A DNA stretch of 64,000 nt from an uncultured Pseudomonadota bacterium (lineage in GTDB: Bacteria; Myxococcota_A; UBA796; SXON01). How positions within the stretch are numbered: position 1 is the stretch's first letter; every line of letters begins with the position of its first letter. The DNA lies in the NCBI GenBank assembly GCA_903875225.1, contig CAIQVJ010000108.1:62001-126000 (forward strand), in the 5' to 3' direction. Both the position numbers and the translations under genes were made by a program. A model generated the notes under the pieces. That model was given only the letters and a program-made list of their open reading frames with translations, ran no database searches and was not told the DNA's origin. This document shows positions 49,890 through 60,100 of this stretch, piece after piece.

Positions 49890-52435
49890 GCTTCGTCCTC
49901 CAACAATCGCTTGAGCTGGTACAGCGCCGCCTGGGCTTCGCGAGGCGACAGAAGGTCGGGGTCGATCCCCCGGAGTGACTCCAGCACCGGCGACGTGCGC
50001 ACGATCGCGGCCTCCCGGGCGCTCTCCGCCTCGGGGCTCGGGGCCTGCCCCCCGAACAGGGAGAGCTGCGTGGCCTCGGGCTTGGGTCGCTTGCGCTCGA
50101 GCTGCCCGAGCAGCCGACGGGCGCGGTCGAGCACGGGCTTCGGCAACCCCGCCTGCCGGGCGCACTGGATGCCGTAGCTCCCCGGCGCCGGGCCCTCGCG
50201 CAACGTCCTCAAGAACACGAGCTGATCCCCCTGCTCCGAAGCCGACACGTGCAGGTTCCGCACGTGGTCGCAGGACTCCGCCAGGGCCGCGAGCTCGTGG
50301 TAGTGCGTGGCGAACACCGCGCGGCACTTCACCCTGTCGTGCAGGTCCTCGGCGACCGCCCAGGCGATCGCGAGCCCGTCGTAGGTGCTCGTGCCCCGGC
50401 CGACCTCGTCGAGCAGGACCAGCGCCCGTGGCCCGGCGCGTTGCAGGATGTTGGCGGTCTCGGCCATCTCCACCATGAACGTGCTCTGCCCGCGGGTGAG
50501 GTCGTCGCTCGCGCCCACCCGCACGAACAGGCGATCACACCGCCCGATCACCGCCTCCCTCGCCGGCACGAAGCACCCGATCTGGGCCATCAGCACGATG
50601 AGCGCGACCTGGCGCATCAGCGTGCTCTTTCCCGCCATGTTGGGCCCGGTGAGCAGGACCAGCTTCCCGCCGGGCTGACCAAGCCGGAGATCATTGGGCA
50701 CGAACCGGTCCCCTGCCCTTCGCGCGGCCTCCACCACAGGGTGGCGAGAGGCGGAGAGCCAGATCTCGGAGCCCTCGTTCACGGTGGGGCGCACGTAGCG
50801 GTTCTCCACGGCGAGGTGGGCGAACGCCGCGTACACGTCGAGCTCTGCGAGCCCCCTGGCGATGGCGAGCACCCGGGAGACCTGCCCGGCCACGCGCTCC
50901 CGAAGCGCGGTGAACGCGCGCGCCTCGAGCAGCAGGAGCCGCTCCTCGGCGCCGCTCACCTGCTCCTCGTACTCCTTCAGCTCGGGCGTGATAAACCGCT
51001 CGCCGGTCGCGATGGTCTGCTTGCGATGCCACGACGTCGGGACCTTCTCGAGGTTCGATTTGGTGATCTCGATGTAGTAGCCGAACACGCCGTTGCTGCG
51101 GACCTTCAGGCTGTTGATGCCCGTCTGCTCCTTGAGGCGCGCCTCCATCGCGGAGATCGCGCCCTTCGCATCGAACGAGAGCGCCCGCAACCGGTCGACC
51201 TCCGGGTCGGCCCCCTCGCGGAGCAGCCCACCCTCCCCGCTGGCCACCGGCGGCTCGTCGATCAGCCAGTAGTCGATGTCGGCGCCCAGGTCGTCGGCCC
51301 GATCGGAGGGGAGTCGCCCGAGCAGACCCGCCGCCCCGCACAGCGCGGCGAGCTCCGGCAAGCGCCGCAAGGTGTCACGCAGCGCGCCGAGGTCTCTCGG
51401 GCTCGCCGTGCGCTGCGCGACGCGCCCGGAGATGCGCTCGAGATCGGAGACCCCGCGGAGCAACCCGCGCACCGACTCCCGCGTCGACGGGTCGTCCACG
51501 AACGCCGCGACCGCGTCCTGCCTCGCGGAGATCAGTCCGATGTCCAGCAGGGGCGCGGCGAGCCACTCGCGCAACAGGCGCCCCCCCATGCCGGTACGGC
51601 AGGCGTCGAGGAGCCCGATGAGCGTGCCGGCGCGGCCCGACCCTCGCATCGGCTTGAACACCTCCAGGTTGCGGCGCGTGGCGTCGTCGATGTCCAACGT
51701 GCCGCCCACCTGCTCGACGATCAGCCTGTCGACGTGCTGCAGGGCCGACTTCAGGTGTGCCTCGGCGTAGGTCACCAGGGTCGCCACCACCCCCTGCCCG
51801 GCAGCGCCCAGCGCGGTGAACCCCCTCCCGAACCGGGCATGCAGCCGACGGGTCTCGCCCAGCGCAAGCTCCACCCGCGTGACGCAGAGCGCGGGGTAGG
51901 CAGGCACCCGACCGCACAGCAGGATCTCGCGCGCGTCGACCTTCGCCAGCTCTGCCCCGAGCTCCTCCAGGTTCGCGACCTCCGAGACCCGCAGGTCCCC
52001 CGTGCTCGCGTCCAGATAGCCGAGGGCATACCGCCCCTCGTGCTCCCCCGCGCACACGAGCCAGGCGGGTTCGTGGGCGTCCACCCCGTCGACCACGAGC
52101 CCGGGCGTGAGCACACGCACCACCTCGCGCCGCACGATCCCCTTGGCCACGCGGGGGTCCTCGACCTGCTCCGCGATTGCGATCTTCCGCCCGAGCTCCA
52201 GCAGCCGCCGCAGGTAGCTGTCGACCGCGTGGTACGGCACGCCGCACATCGGGATGGGGTCCGCGGCCTCCTTGTTCCGCGTGGTGAGCGTGAGCTCCAG
52301 CGCACCGGCGGTCCAGCGGGCGTCGTCGCCGAACAGTTCGTAGAAGTCGCCCATCCTGTAGAACAGCAGGACATCCGGGTACTCGGCCTTTATCGCGAGG
52401 TACTGCCGGAACATCGGCGTGTCGAGGCCGCTCAC
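49886..52435 (-). CDS. mutS: DNA mismatch repair protein MutS
   Basis: The 849-residue mismatch-recognition ATPase starts at GTG 52435, overlapping the rsmB stop. The N-terminal mismatch domain has FYRMGDFYELFGDDA (Phe-x-Glu). The lever/clamp region contains GVFGYYIEITKSN, and the ATPase has TGPNMAGKSTLMRQ (near residue 600), DDLTRGQSTFMVEM, LLDEVGRGTSTYDG and ATHYHEL. A longer open frame upstream to 53557 is the rsmB gene in another frame. Confidence 0.97.
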   Translation of the reverse strand: MSGLDTPMFRQYLAIKAEYPDVLLFYRMGDFYELFGDDARWTAGALELTLTTRNKEAADPIPMCGVPYHAVDSYLRRLLELGRKIAIAEQVEDPRVAKGIVRREVVRVLTPGLVVDGVDAHEPAWLVCAGEHEGRYALGYLDASTGDLRVSEVANLEELGAELAKVDAREILLCGRVPAYPALCVTRVELALGETRRLHARFGRGFTALGAAGQGVVATLVTYAEAHLKSALQHVDRLIVEQVGGTLDIDDATRRNLEVFKPMRGSGRAGTLIGLLDACRTGMGGRLLREWLAAPLLDIGLISARQDAVAAFVDDPSTRESVRGLLRGVSDLERISGRVAQRTASPRDLGALRDTLRRLPELAALCGAAGLLGRLPSDRADDLGADIDYWLIDEPPVASGEGGLLREGADPEVDRLRALSFDAKGAISAMEARLKEQTGINSLKVRSNGVFGYYIEITKSNLEKVPTSWHRKQTIATGERFITPELKEYEEQVSGAEERLLLLEARAFTALRERVAGQVSRVLAIARGLAELDVYAAFAHLAVENRYVRPTVNEGSEIWLSASRHPVVEAARRAGDRFVPNDLRLGQPGGKLVLLTGPNMAGKSTLMRQVALIVLMAQIGCFVPAREAVIGRCDRLFVRVGASDDLTRGQSTFMVEMAETANILQRAGPRALVLLDEVGRGTSTYDGLAIAWAVAEDLHDRVKCRAVFATHYHELAALAESCDHVRNLHVSASEQGDQLVFLRTLREGPAPGSYGIQCARQAGLPKPVLDRARRLLGQLERKRPKPEATQLSLFGGQAPSPEAESAREAAIVRTSPVLESLRGIDPDLLSPREAQAALYQLKRLLEDEA

Positions 52436-53685
52436 GAGCCCCCCGGCGCCCGGAAACGGAACGCCACGTGGGCGTCTGCGCCCAACGCGGGGTCCACCCG
52501 CGCCGGCGTGGTGTCCACGGTAGCCTCCACGGGCCAGCTCAGCGTTCGCGCCACGGCCTCCCCCTCCTCGGGCTCGGTGGAGCACACCGCATACACCAGC
52601 ACGCCGCCCGGCTTCACGCGACGCTTGAGCTGGTGCAGCAAGGCGGCCTGGCGCACCGCGAGGGCCTTCAGGTGCCCGACCAGGAGCTCCGGCGTGGACT
52701 TGCGCCAGCGGATGTCCGGATGACGTCGCACGGTCCCGAGCCCGCTGCACGGGGCGTCGACCAGCACACCATCGTAGAGCGCATCCGCCCCCGGGCCCTC
52801 CGGCGCCGTCCAGTCCATCACGGAGACGTCCAGGCGCGCCCCGACACGGGCTGCGTTCTCTTCGAGGCGCACGAGCCGGTCTGCCCGGGAGTCCGTCGCG
52901 GTGACCGCGAAGCCGAGGCTCGCGAGGCGAAGGCTCTTTCCGCCGGGCGCGGCGCAGGCGTCCAGCACGGTCGCGCCCTCGGGGAGGCCGTCGGCGAGCA
53001 GATCGGCGACCGAAACCGCGGCCGGATCCATCACCCAGAACCGGCCTTCGGCGAACCCGGGGAAGGCCGTGACCAGCCCGGGGGGCACCGAGAGCGGGCG
53101 GGGCCTGACCCCCGGCTCGCCAACGGGGGTAGCGACCAGCCCGGCGTGCTGGAAGCTCCGACAAAGCCCGGCTTCGTCCTCCCTGGGCACGAGGTAGAGC
53201 GGCGCGGGCTGGTTGCAGGCCGCCATCCAGGCGTCCGCCCGCTCGCCCCACCGGGCCCGCCACCGGCTGACGAGTACGTCCGGGAAGCCGGGTAGCGTGG
53301 GGTCGGGCGCCGGCGCGTTCCGCAGGACGGCATTCACGAACGGCGCAGCGTGGCCCACGTTCAGCCGCCGCGTCATCGCCACCGCCTGATCCACGGCTGC
53401 ATGCGCCGGCGTGCGCGTGAACGCGAGTTCGTACAACGCGCACCGCAGGATCACACGCACCGCCGGGTCGATCGTACGCAAGGACCGCTTCGCACCGGCC
53501 ACGATCGCGGCGTCCAGTGCGTCCCGCCTTCGCAGCACGCCGAGGGCCAGATTCCACGCCAGCGCGCGATCCCCGGGCTCGTGGGGCGCAAGGAGCGCAA
53601 GCTCGTCCTCGATGTGCGCGCCGGTCTCCGCCGCGATCAACGCCATAGCGGCGGCCCTCCGGCCCAGGTTCACGGCGTTCTGCAT
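52432..53685 (-). CDS. rsmB: 16S rRNA (cytosine-967-C5)-methyltransferase
   Basis: 417 residues. A NusB-like N-terminal domain (about 1-130: ALDAAIVAGAKRSLRTIDPA, HAAVDQAVAM) is followed by a Rossmann methyltransferase. Motifs are DACAAPGGKSLRLASLG (SAM), VLVDAPCSGLGTVRRHPDIR with the catalytic Cys, and YAVCSTEPEEGEAV with the second Cys. It methylates 16S rRNA C967. First gene of the rsmB-mutS-dut unit. Confidence 0.95.
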   Translation of the reverse strand: MQNAVNLGRRAAAMALIAAETGAHIEDELALLAPHEPGDRALAWNLALGVLRRRDALDAAIVAGAKRSLRTIDPAVRVILRCALYELAFTRTPAHAAVDQAVAMTRRLNVGHAAPFVNAVLRNAPAPDPTLPGFPDVLVSRWRARWGERADAWMAACNQPAPLYLVPREDEAGLCRSFQHAGLVATPVGEPGVRPRPLSVPPGLVTAFPGFAEGRFWVMDPAAVSVADLLADGLPEGATVLDACAAPGGKSLRLASLGFAVTATDSRADRLVRLEENAARVGARLDVSVMDWTAPEGPGADALYDGVLVDAPCSGLGTVRRHPDIRWRKSTPELLVGHLKALAVRQAALLHQLKRRVKPGGVLVYAVCSTEPEEGEAVARTLSWPVEATVDTTPARVDPALGADAHVAFRFRAPGGS

Positions 53686-53741
53686 AGCCGGGCGGCTAAC
53701 CCACCTTTCGCTACGCGCCGGCCCCGTGCTACGGGGGAGGA

Positions 53742-54383
53742 ATGATGCTGTCTGATCTCTCCGACACCTGCGACACCTGCTCCGAGCGCGCCACGTTCAC
53801 CGGGCGCACCTCCGTACGTGAGGGGCGCACCTACGCGATCCTCCGTTGTCCGAGCTGCCACGCGGACATTCCAGTGTGGTCGCGAGAAAACGACGAGCTG
53901 GTGAGGGCATGGGCAGCGAACCCGTTGCCCGAAGCCGCGATGCTGCCGTTGCGAGGCACCGATCAAAAAGCCATCGCGGCCTACCTCGCCGCGCCGCCCC
54001 TTCGGGTCCCGTGCTGGCGCCTGACGGACGTGGCCGTGCCCGCGGCGTCCAGCGCCCACTGGGCCACCCTGATGCTGGACCATCCCGGCCTCGTTCCCCG
54101 GCCCACGGCGGCGGACCGCATCGAGGAGGCGCTCGCCGCCGCGCTGCTGTTCGGGGACAGCGACTGCGCCGATCTGGCAACGGAGCGCCTGGCCACCATC
54201 ACAGGCGTCGAAGCCGGGACCCTGCTCCTGCGGCTGCCGGCGAGGGCCGGACAACGGAGCGGATCTCCCATCCGCAGCTTCATCGGGGGGCTTCGCGCCG
54301 CAGGCGGCGACTACGCTGCGGCCGTGGCCACCGCCGAGCGGCGCTGGGCGCTGCCCGGCCTGCGAGAGGCCCTGCTGCCGTGA
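53742..54383 (+). CDS. Unknown protein with N-terminal zinc ribbon
   Basis: 213 residues with two CxxC pairs near the N-terminus (TCDTCSERATF and LRCPSCHADI), which form a likely zinc ribbon. A Trp and an acidic helix follow. The rest is Ala-rich helical (RIEEALAAALLFGDSDCADL) without a recognised domain. The start is ATG 53742 or the ATG three bases later, which is better spaced from the GGGGAGG site. Divergent from rsmB. Function unknown. Confidence 0.6.
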   Translation: MMLSDLSDTCDTCSERATFTGRTSVREGRTYAILRCPSCHADIPVWSRENDELVRAWAANPLPEAAMLPLRGTDQKAIAAYLAAPPLRVPCWRLTDVAVPAASSAHWATLMLDHPGLVPRPTAADRIEEALAAALLFGDSDCADLATERLATITGVEAGTLLLRLPARAGQRSGSPIRSFIGGLRAAGGDYAAAVATAERRWALPGLREALLP

Positions 54384-54407
54384 CCGATCCGCCCCTCGAC
54401 GGCGTCC

Positions 54408-55430
54408 TCACGCCAGGAGCGTGAGGAGGTTGAGCCGGGCGAGCATCTCCAACGTGCGGAACCCCGACGTGCGGAAGGCCGACGACTCGCGGGCGAGCTC
54501 CAACGTGAGCGCCTCCACGCGCTGGCCGACCGCCGAGGCGTGAGCGAGCGAGCCCAGCGCATCGAGGCCCCACGCCTCGGGGTGGCTGTCCCTCGGGGAG
54601 CGCGCGAACGCCCGCGCGCTCAGCACCGCGCTCCACGAATGCTGGACCACGGCGTGTGGAACGGCGGCGAGCGCGAGCGACACGGCCTCGGGCACGGATG
54701 TCGAGGCGACGACGGGCCCGTCCATCGCCGCGGCCGGGCTCGCCTGGAAGTGGATCGAGCCATCGTGCAGGTCCAGCATCCACCGGGCCAGGGCCGCCGG
54801 GCTGGAGCCAGCGGCTCCGCTTCCCTGGACCAGCTGCCCGGAGCGCAGCGGCACGCGGACGACGCCGCCCGGCACGTCGAGCACGATGTGCCCGCTCGCG
54901 CGTCGTCGACTGGCGACGAACCACAGCCGGATGGGCGCCAGCTTCGAGATCGGGAGCGGGCCCTGGTCGAGCCACACCGGGGCGTCGTCCTTGCCGAGGG
55001 GGACCCCGGTCGGCGCCAGCGTCGGATTCCGCGCCGGGGCCTGCGCGGCGCTCGTGGACGGCCGGCCCAGCAACTGCTCGAGCACCCGGAGCACGGCGCG
55101 AGCCTGAAAGGGCTTCTGCAGCGTGATGGTGGCACGCAGCCCCCGCGTCGCGGCCTCTTCGTGGATGTTGAAGTCCGGCTCTGCGCTCGTCAGCGCTACG
55201 GGAAGCCCGGGGAGGCGCACCTGGATCTGCCGGGCCAGGTCGATGCCGTCCATCTCCGGCATCCGGACGTCGGTGATGACTGCGTGAAACCGCCCGGCTG
55301 GTCCAGCGAGCGCCTCCAGCGCAGCAGCAGCGTCTGCGCAGGCGACGACGGTGTGTCCGTGCACCGCCACGAGGTCGGCGAGGATCTGGCGGGCCAGCGC
55401 ATCATCATCGACGATCAGGAGGTTGGACAT
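54408..55430 (-). CDS. Response regulator with DUF4388-like C-terminal part
   Basis: 340 residues. The receiver (1-120) has DDD at 8-10, Asp54 in AVITDVRMPEMDG, a Thr/Ser switch in VALTSAE and Lys in LQKPF. After an Ala/Pro linker, residues about 155-250 (ISKLAPIRLWFVASRRRASG, HIVLDVPGGVVRVPLRSGQL) resemble DUF4388/PATAN-type domains that follow receivers in myxobacterial gliding and signalling proteins. There is no DNA-binding domain, so the output is likely protein-protein. The C-terminus is helical. Confidence 0.8.
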   Translation of the reverse strand: MSNLLIVDDDALARQILADLVAVHGHTVVACADAAAALEALAGPAGRFHAVITDVRMPEMDGIDLARQIQVRLPGLPVALTSAEPDFNIHEEAATRGLRATITLQKPFQARAVLRVLEQLLGRPSTSAAQAPARNPTLAPTGVPLGKDDAPVWLDQGPLPISKLAPIRLWFVASRRRASGHIVLDVPGGVVRVPLRSGQLVQGSGAAGSSPAALARWMLDLHDGSIHFQASPAAAMDGPVVASTSVPEAVSLALAAVPHAVVQHSWSAVLSARAFARSPRDSHPEAWGLDALGSLAHASAVGQRVEALTLELARESSAFRTSGFRTLEMLARLNLLTLLA

Positions 55431-55521
55431 GCACTGAGTGTACGACAGATTTTCGTCAGGTCTCGAAAAAGCTGTCGAAAAGCTGGCGCAGGAGGACCGC
55501 CGCCGTCACCCGAGCGTGGCC

Positions 55522-55995
55522 TCAGGCTGTCTTGAGCTTCCTGACGAACGCCCAGGCCCGGGGGAACCACACCCAGCGCCCATCGAGGTGCACCAGACCA
55601 TCCCAGGCCATGCCGAGCCGCTTCCCGGGCTCGACGAACTTCCAGCACGCCCAGACCCGACCGGGCACGAGGTCCTCGTCGAGCCCGGCGTAGCCACCCG
55701 GGAACGCCTCCATCATCACGCTCCCCATGACGAAGCCTTCGGCCACGCAGGCGTGCACGAGGAGCACGTTCTGGCCGGGCTTCCGGGTGATCGCCGGCTG
55801 CGTTTCCCAGATGCCGTCGTAGATCGACCGCAGGCCCGCGACCAGCTCGGCGCGGAACACCTTCCCGTAGTCATCGGGCGAAGGCCGGAAGGCACGGGTG
55901 AGGGCAATCGGGTCGGCCCCGGCAGCCAGGAAGGGGGTGAGCACGCGCTGCGCAGACACCGCTTCGAGGAGCAGATCCGGCGGGTCCGCGCTCAC
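55522..55995 (-). CDS. Unknown small protein
   Basis: 157 residues from GTG 55995, which overlaps the stop of the preceding gene (GTGA). The sequence has an Ala/Pro N-terminus, then a mixed alpha/beta core with many aromatics (GIWETQPAITRKPGQNVLLV, KFVEPGKRLGMAWDGLVHL, WVWFPRAWAFVRKLKTA). There is no signal peptide and no recognised family. Coupling with the neighbour suggests a two-gene unit. Confidence 0.6.
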   Translation of the reverse strand: MSADPPDLLLEAVSAQRVLTPFLAAGADPIALTRAFRPSPDDYGKVFRAELVAGLRSIYDGIWETQPAITRKPGQNVLLVHACVAEGFVMGSVMMEAFPGGYAGLDEDLVPGRVWACWKFVEPGKRLGMAWDGLVHLDGRWVWFPRAWAFVRKLKTA

Positions 55996-56309
55996 CGGAG
56001 CGCCTTGCGGAACCGCTGATGCCCCTCGACCAGGTCGAGCGCAGCCTGCGCCGCGTCGCGAATGCGGATGAGGCGCTCCCGCTCCCGATCCAGCTCGGTG
56101 TCGGAGAGCCCGGTGACCGTGGGTCCACGGAACGCGACGTGCAGGCGGTGCTCGCCGCTCGTCCACAGCTGCATCTCCATGTCCCAGCCCGTGCCCGACA
56201 CATGCCGGGCGGACGCGATCTCCCATGCCCCCCCCTCCGGGGCGACCTCGAACGCCGCGTGCAACGACGCTTCATCGATCAGGGGCAGGTAGCGCGTGGA
56301 CGTTTCCAT
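55992..56309 (-). CDS. Unknown small protein, coupled partner
   Basis: 105 residues from ATG 56309 (a GTG/ATG at 56363 is in frame but would overlap the divergent gene). The sequence begins METSTRYLPLIDEASLHAAF and ends in a long charged helix (SDTELDRERERLIRIRDAAQ), possibly a coiled coil. It resembles no family I can name. Its stop overlaps the start of the downstream gene. Confidence 0.6.
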   Translation of the reverse strand: METSTRYLPLIDEASLHAAFEVAPEGGAWEIASARHVSGTGWDMEMQLWTSGEHRLHVAFRGPTVTGLSDTELDRERERLIRIRDAAQAALDLVEGHQRFRKALR

Positions 56310-56350
56310 CGGCGGCACGTATCGCGCTGTCGCTCGCGATAGTCCTGCCC

Positions 56351-57139
56351 ATGCATCGGGCACTCGCCGCGGTCATCGCCGATCCCTGGGCCGACCGGCC
56401 ACGGGAGCACTTTGCCGACGCGGTGGAGCCGACAGACCCGGAGCGGGCCGACTTCGTCCGTGCGCAACTGGACGTGGCGCGGGCCCGCCGCGCTGCAGGC
56501 GTCCGCCGGAAGCCGATCGAGTCGGACGCGTTGGCTGCGGCGGTGGTGGGGCTCGCCCACGGCGCCCGTTGGAGCGGGGGGATCGCCGCATTGCTCGGAT
56601 ACGACGGCAGGACGACACCCCCGTGGCGATTCCGGCGCGGTTTCGTGGAAGAGGTCAAGCTCCCCGCTGCCCACTTCCTGCGGGTAGCGCCTTCGCTCTA
56701 CGCCCGGGCGCCGATCCTCGATGTGGTGCTCACCGAGGTGAAGCCGGTCGCCGCCCAGCTCTTTGCCTCGCCACACCTCGCCCGCATCCGAAGCCTCGAC
56801 CTCTCCGTCTCTGACATCGGGGATGCCGAAGTGGACCTGCTGGTGCATTCCCGCCACCTCGCCCGGCTCCGCTGGCTCTCCCTGTACTTCAACCGGGTCA
56901 CCGACGACGGCGTGGAGGCCCTGGCGAACGCCCGCTCCACGCTCCCTGCCTTGCGTTTCGTCCGCTTCGACTCCAACCCCTGCACCGACCCCAACCCCGT
57001 GCCGGACGAAGACGACGGTCGGGTGTACGGACTGCTCCGAAGCGCGGCCGAGTCCGACCTCCGGTCCCGGCACGGAGCCGTTCCCTGGCTGGGTGACAAC
57101 CCGAGTCGGGACGCCCCCGATCCGGAGACCTTCGGGTAG
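56351..57139 (+). CDS. TIGR02996-type protein with leucine-rich repeats
   Basis: 262 residues. The N-terminus has the TIGR02996 pattern (LAAVIADPWADRPREHFADA, then RADFVRAQLDVARARR), a short domain seen mainly in myxobacterial and planctomycete proteins. The middle has degenerate leucine-rich repeats (ARIRSLDLSVSDIGDAEVDL, ARLRWLSLYFNRVTDDGVEA). There is no signal peptide, so it is probably a cytoplasmic interaction protein. Convergent with the giant multidomain gene. Confidence 0.75.
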   Translation: MHRALAAVIADPWADRPREHFADAVEPTDPERADFVRAQLDVARARRAAGVRRKPIESDALAAAVVGLAHGARWSGGIAALLGYDGRTTPPWRFRRGFVEEVKLPAAHFLRVAPSLYARAPILDVVLTEVKPVAAQLFASPHLARIRSLDLSVSDIGDAEVDLLVHSRHLARLRWLSLYFNRVTDDGVEALANARSTLPALRFVRFDSNPCTDPNPVPDEDDGRVYGLLRSAAESDLRSRHGAVPWLGDNPSRDAPDPETFG

Positions 57140-57163
57140 CCCCGGGCAAGCGACGGAAGAGGC

Positions 57164-60100
57164 CTACTTGGCTGAAGGCTGCGGCATCTCGGGCGCATCC
57201 CGGGTGCGGAGCTCGTCTGCAGCGCGCTTCGTGCGCCACCTGCCATGGTGCACGCCGAGGATCTTCGCCTGCTCCTCGGGCGCCTGCGAGGCGAGGTCCA
57301 TCAGCTGGGCCTTGTTGGCCGCCCGGATCATGCGCTCGGCGTGGTGGAAGCTCCCGATCACGCCTTGACTGTCCAGCGGGACGGTCCCCTTGTCGTGGGC
57401 CTGCAGCGCAAAGCTCTGCTCGACGAACTCGCGCGTGCCGGACTCGATCTTGTGCCTCAGCACCGGGCTCGTGGCCGCGACGCCCAGCACGCGGATCGCC
57501 GAGTCCGGAGTCTGCAGGCCGACGACCACCGGGAAGCCCCAGTCACTCGCGCTCGGGTCGACCAGGGGGCGCAACACGGGAACCTTCTCGAGCAATTGCG
57601 CAGGACCGCCGAGACCATTGCCGTCCTGCCCGATCGCCAACACCAGCCGATCACACCAGCGCACGCTGCCGTCCGTGCCCTCCACCCGGATCATGGACTT
57701 GCCGGTCTCGGGGTGCGCCTCCCGGGTGACGGACGCGAGGTCGGGCAGCACGTCCCGCGTGATCTTTCCGCCGTGCTCTGCCTGCTGCTCCGGGTCGAAA
57801 GCACCGCCGTCCCGCAGGTTGCGTGGGAGGAACCCGTTGTTCGGGGCCTCCGTGAACGTGAAGTGCTCGATCGCGCGCATCGAGCGCTCGACCGCGAGCG
57901 GATCGTGAGCGGCGTGGGCGGCTTCCAGGTCGGCGTAGTGCTGCTTGAGCCGGGTGTTCTGGGCGTTCGTGAGGTCGTCGCCCGGCTTCGCCATGCGACC
58001 GAGCCACTCCACCTTGCCGGCCTTCGGCGTGGCGCCCTCCACGCCCCAGGCAGCGGAAGCACCGCCTCCGTAGACGAGCACGTGGTCCCCATGCTCCACG
58101 TTCGCAGGGTCGAACGCCTGATCGCTCTGGAGGATCCGCTTCTGCTGCACCAGTTCGCGGTAGAGGTCCGGGTCGATCTGCCGGGGGATGATCTTCCCTT
58201 CACGCGCGAGGCGGTCGAACTCCGCGGGGTCCATGTTCTCGGGCACGGGCCCGCGGCCCCGGATCACCGCCTTGTCGGCCAGCTTGCGCGCCGGGCCGGG
58301 ACCGCTGGCGATGTCGATCCGCCGCGCGTAGACATACCGGATGATCGGGGAGCCATCTTCGGTGTGGCCCTCGAGCACCGCGATCCGGGCTTTCGCATCC
58401 GGGCGGTGCCAGGTCCGCGCATCGACCGGCTCGGGTCGCACCTCCACACCCAGGATCTGCTTCTTGAAGAGGCCCACGCCTGCGTCGGCGCGGTTGATCT
58501 CTGCGTTCTCGGCGTGCTCGCGCGCGTGCATGAACCGCTCGTCCGCGGTCCGGGCGCTCTGTTTCATCCCCACCCTGCCGCCGTCCACCTCGCTCCCGCC
58601 CGCGGGCTGACCGAGATCGGCTCGCGCGCCGAGCCATGGGTTCTCCTCGCCGATCACGAGGCGTTTTCCGCTCTTTCCGGCCGCGCGCTGCCCCACCTCG
58701 TTGCTGATGCCGGCGAAGCCCGCACCCACGGTCACGTTCTCGTAGGTCTCGTCCACGTACGAATGCCCGCCCGAGGCCGACCTCGTCTTCGATTCGACCT
58801 CGGTGTGAACAGCGTGATCGAGGTCATGGTTCTTCGAGCGCGCGTCCATCAGCTTGAGCGCCTTCTCGTCCGGCCCCGCGGCGTCCACGTCGGGATGCGG
58901 CTCGTAGGCGGCCATCGTGTGGGTGCGGCGCTGTTGACCTGCCTGTTGCTGTCCGCCCTGCGGTTGCAGCGCCCAGCCATTTCCGTTCACGAACGCCGCG
59001 CGGCTCAGGATCTCCACGCGACCGTCGTCGTGACGCACCTGCACCTTGTCCCGCTCGCTGTACTCCACGGTCACCGGCGTGCGGCCATCCGGATGCCATG
59101 CCCGTACCCCGGGACGCACCAGCAGCTCCTCCGGCGAGGCCTGCGCCGGTCGCCGCATGCGGTCCATCTCCTGCGGATTCGAGAGGATCGCTGCCGCGCT
59201 GCGGCTCGCGCTGATCGCCTGGGCGGAGGGGAGCTCGACCCTCGGCTCGGCAAAGGTGGTCGCGCTGCGCCGCGTCCGGCCCTGCACCGGGTCGTTGCCT
59301 GCGGGGAAGATGCGGCCCCACGTGCCGTCGATGATGGTCCCGTCGGCAAGCTCGACCCACGCGTGACCGCCGGTGCGGCCGTTGCCATCCGGCACGGTGC
59401 CCACGACCACCTTGGAGGCGATGCCCATCTCCGCCAGCGCGGCGTGCGTGAACAGCGCCTTTTCACGACACACGACCGAGCCCTGCTCGATCATCGTGCC
59501 CAGCGAGACCTGGCCGGAGTGCGCCTGGTACTCGTGCTGCTGGGCGGCCATGTCGTAGGTGATGCCGTCCTTCACGTGCGCGGACAGCAACGCGAGCTTC
59601 TGGTCGAGCGAAGCGCCGGCGGCCGTGGCGGCGTGTGCGCGATCCAGCTGACGACGCAGCGCGGTGTCGTTCTGCAGGTCCACGTGCACGAACTCGGTGT
59701 TCGACCCGTTTGCGTAGACGCGCTGGACCTCGGCGGCCCACCGGCTGCCGGGTTTGACGGGGGCGGCCTGCTGCTGCGGAACCGCGGCCTGTTGCACACG
59801 CTGCGGCTGCACCGCCTGCTGCTGGACGACGCGCTGCTGCTGGACCGCCTGTTGCGGCTCCGGGGTCATCGGCAGGGTCTTCTGCACGGCACGCGGCGCG
59901 TCCGGTACACCGACGTTCTGGCCCGCCACCCGGGCCTCCCCCTGCGGGGTCATCGGCAGCGTCTTGGCGTTCGCCCCCGCCACCGGCGGGATGGTCTTGT
60001 CGTTCGGACCGGAGACCACCACGCCCGGGGTCGCCTGGGCGACCCGGAAGTTGGCGGCCTCCGCCTTCTCCATCCACTGCATCGCGCCGTTCTTGTACTG

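Noticed and set aside
52436..53557. N-terminal extension of mutS
   Set aside because: It is the rsmB gene read in another frame; the GTGA overlap at 52432-52435 gives the family-typical start.
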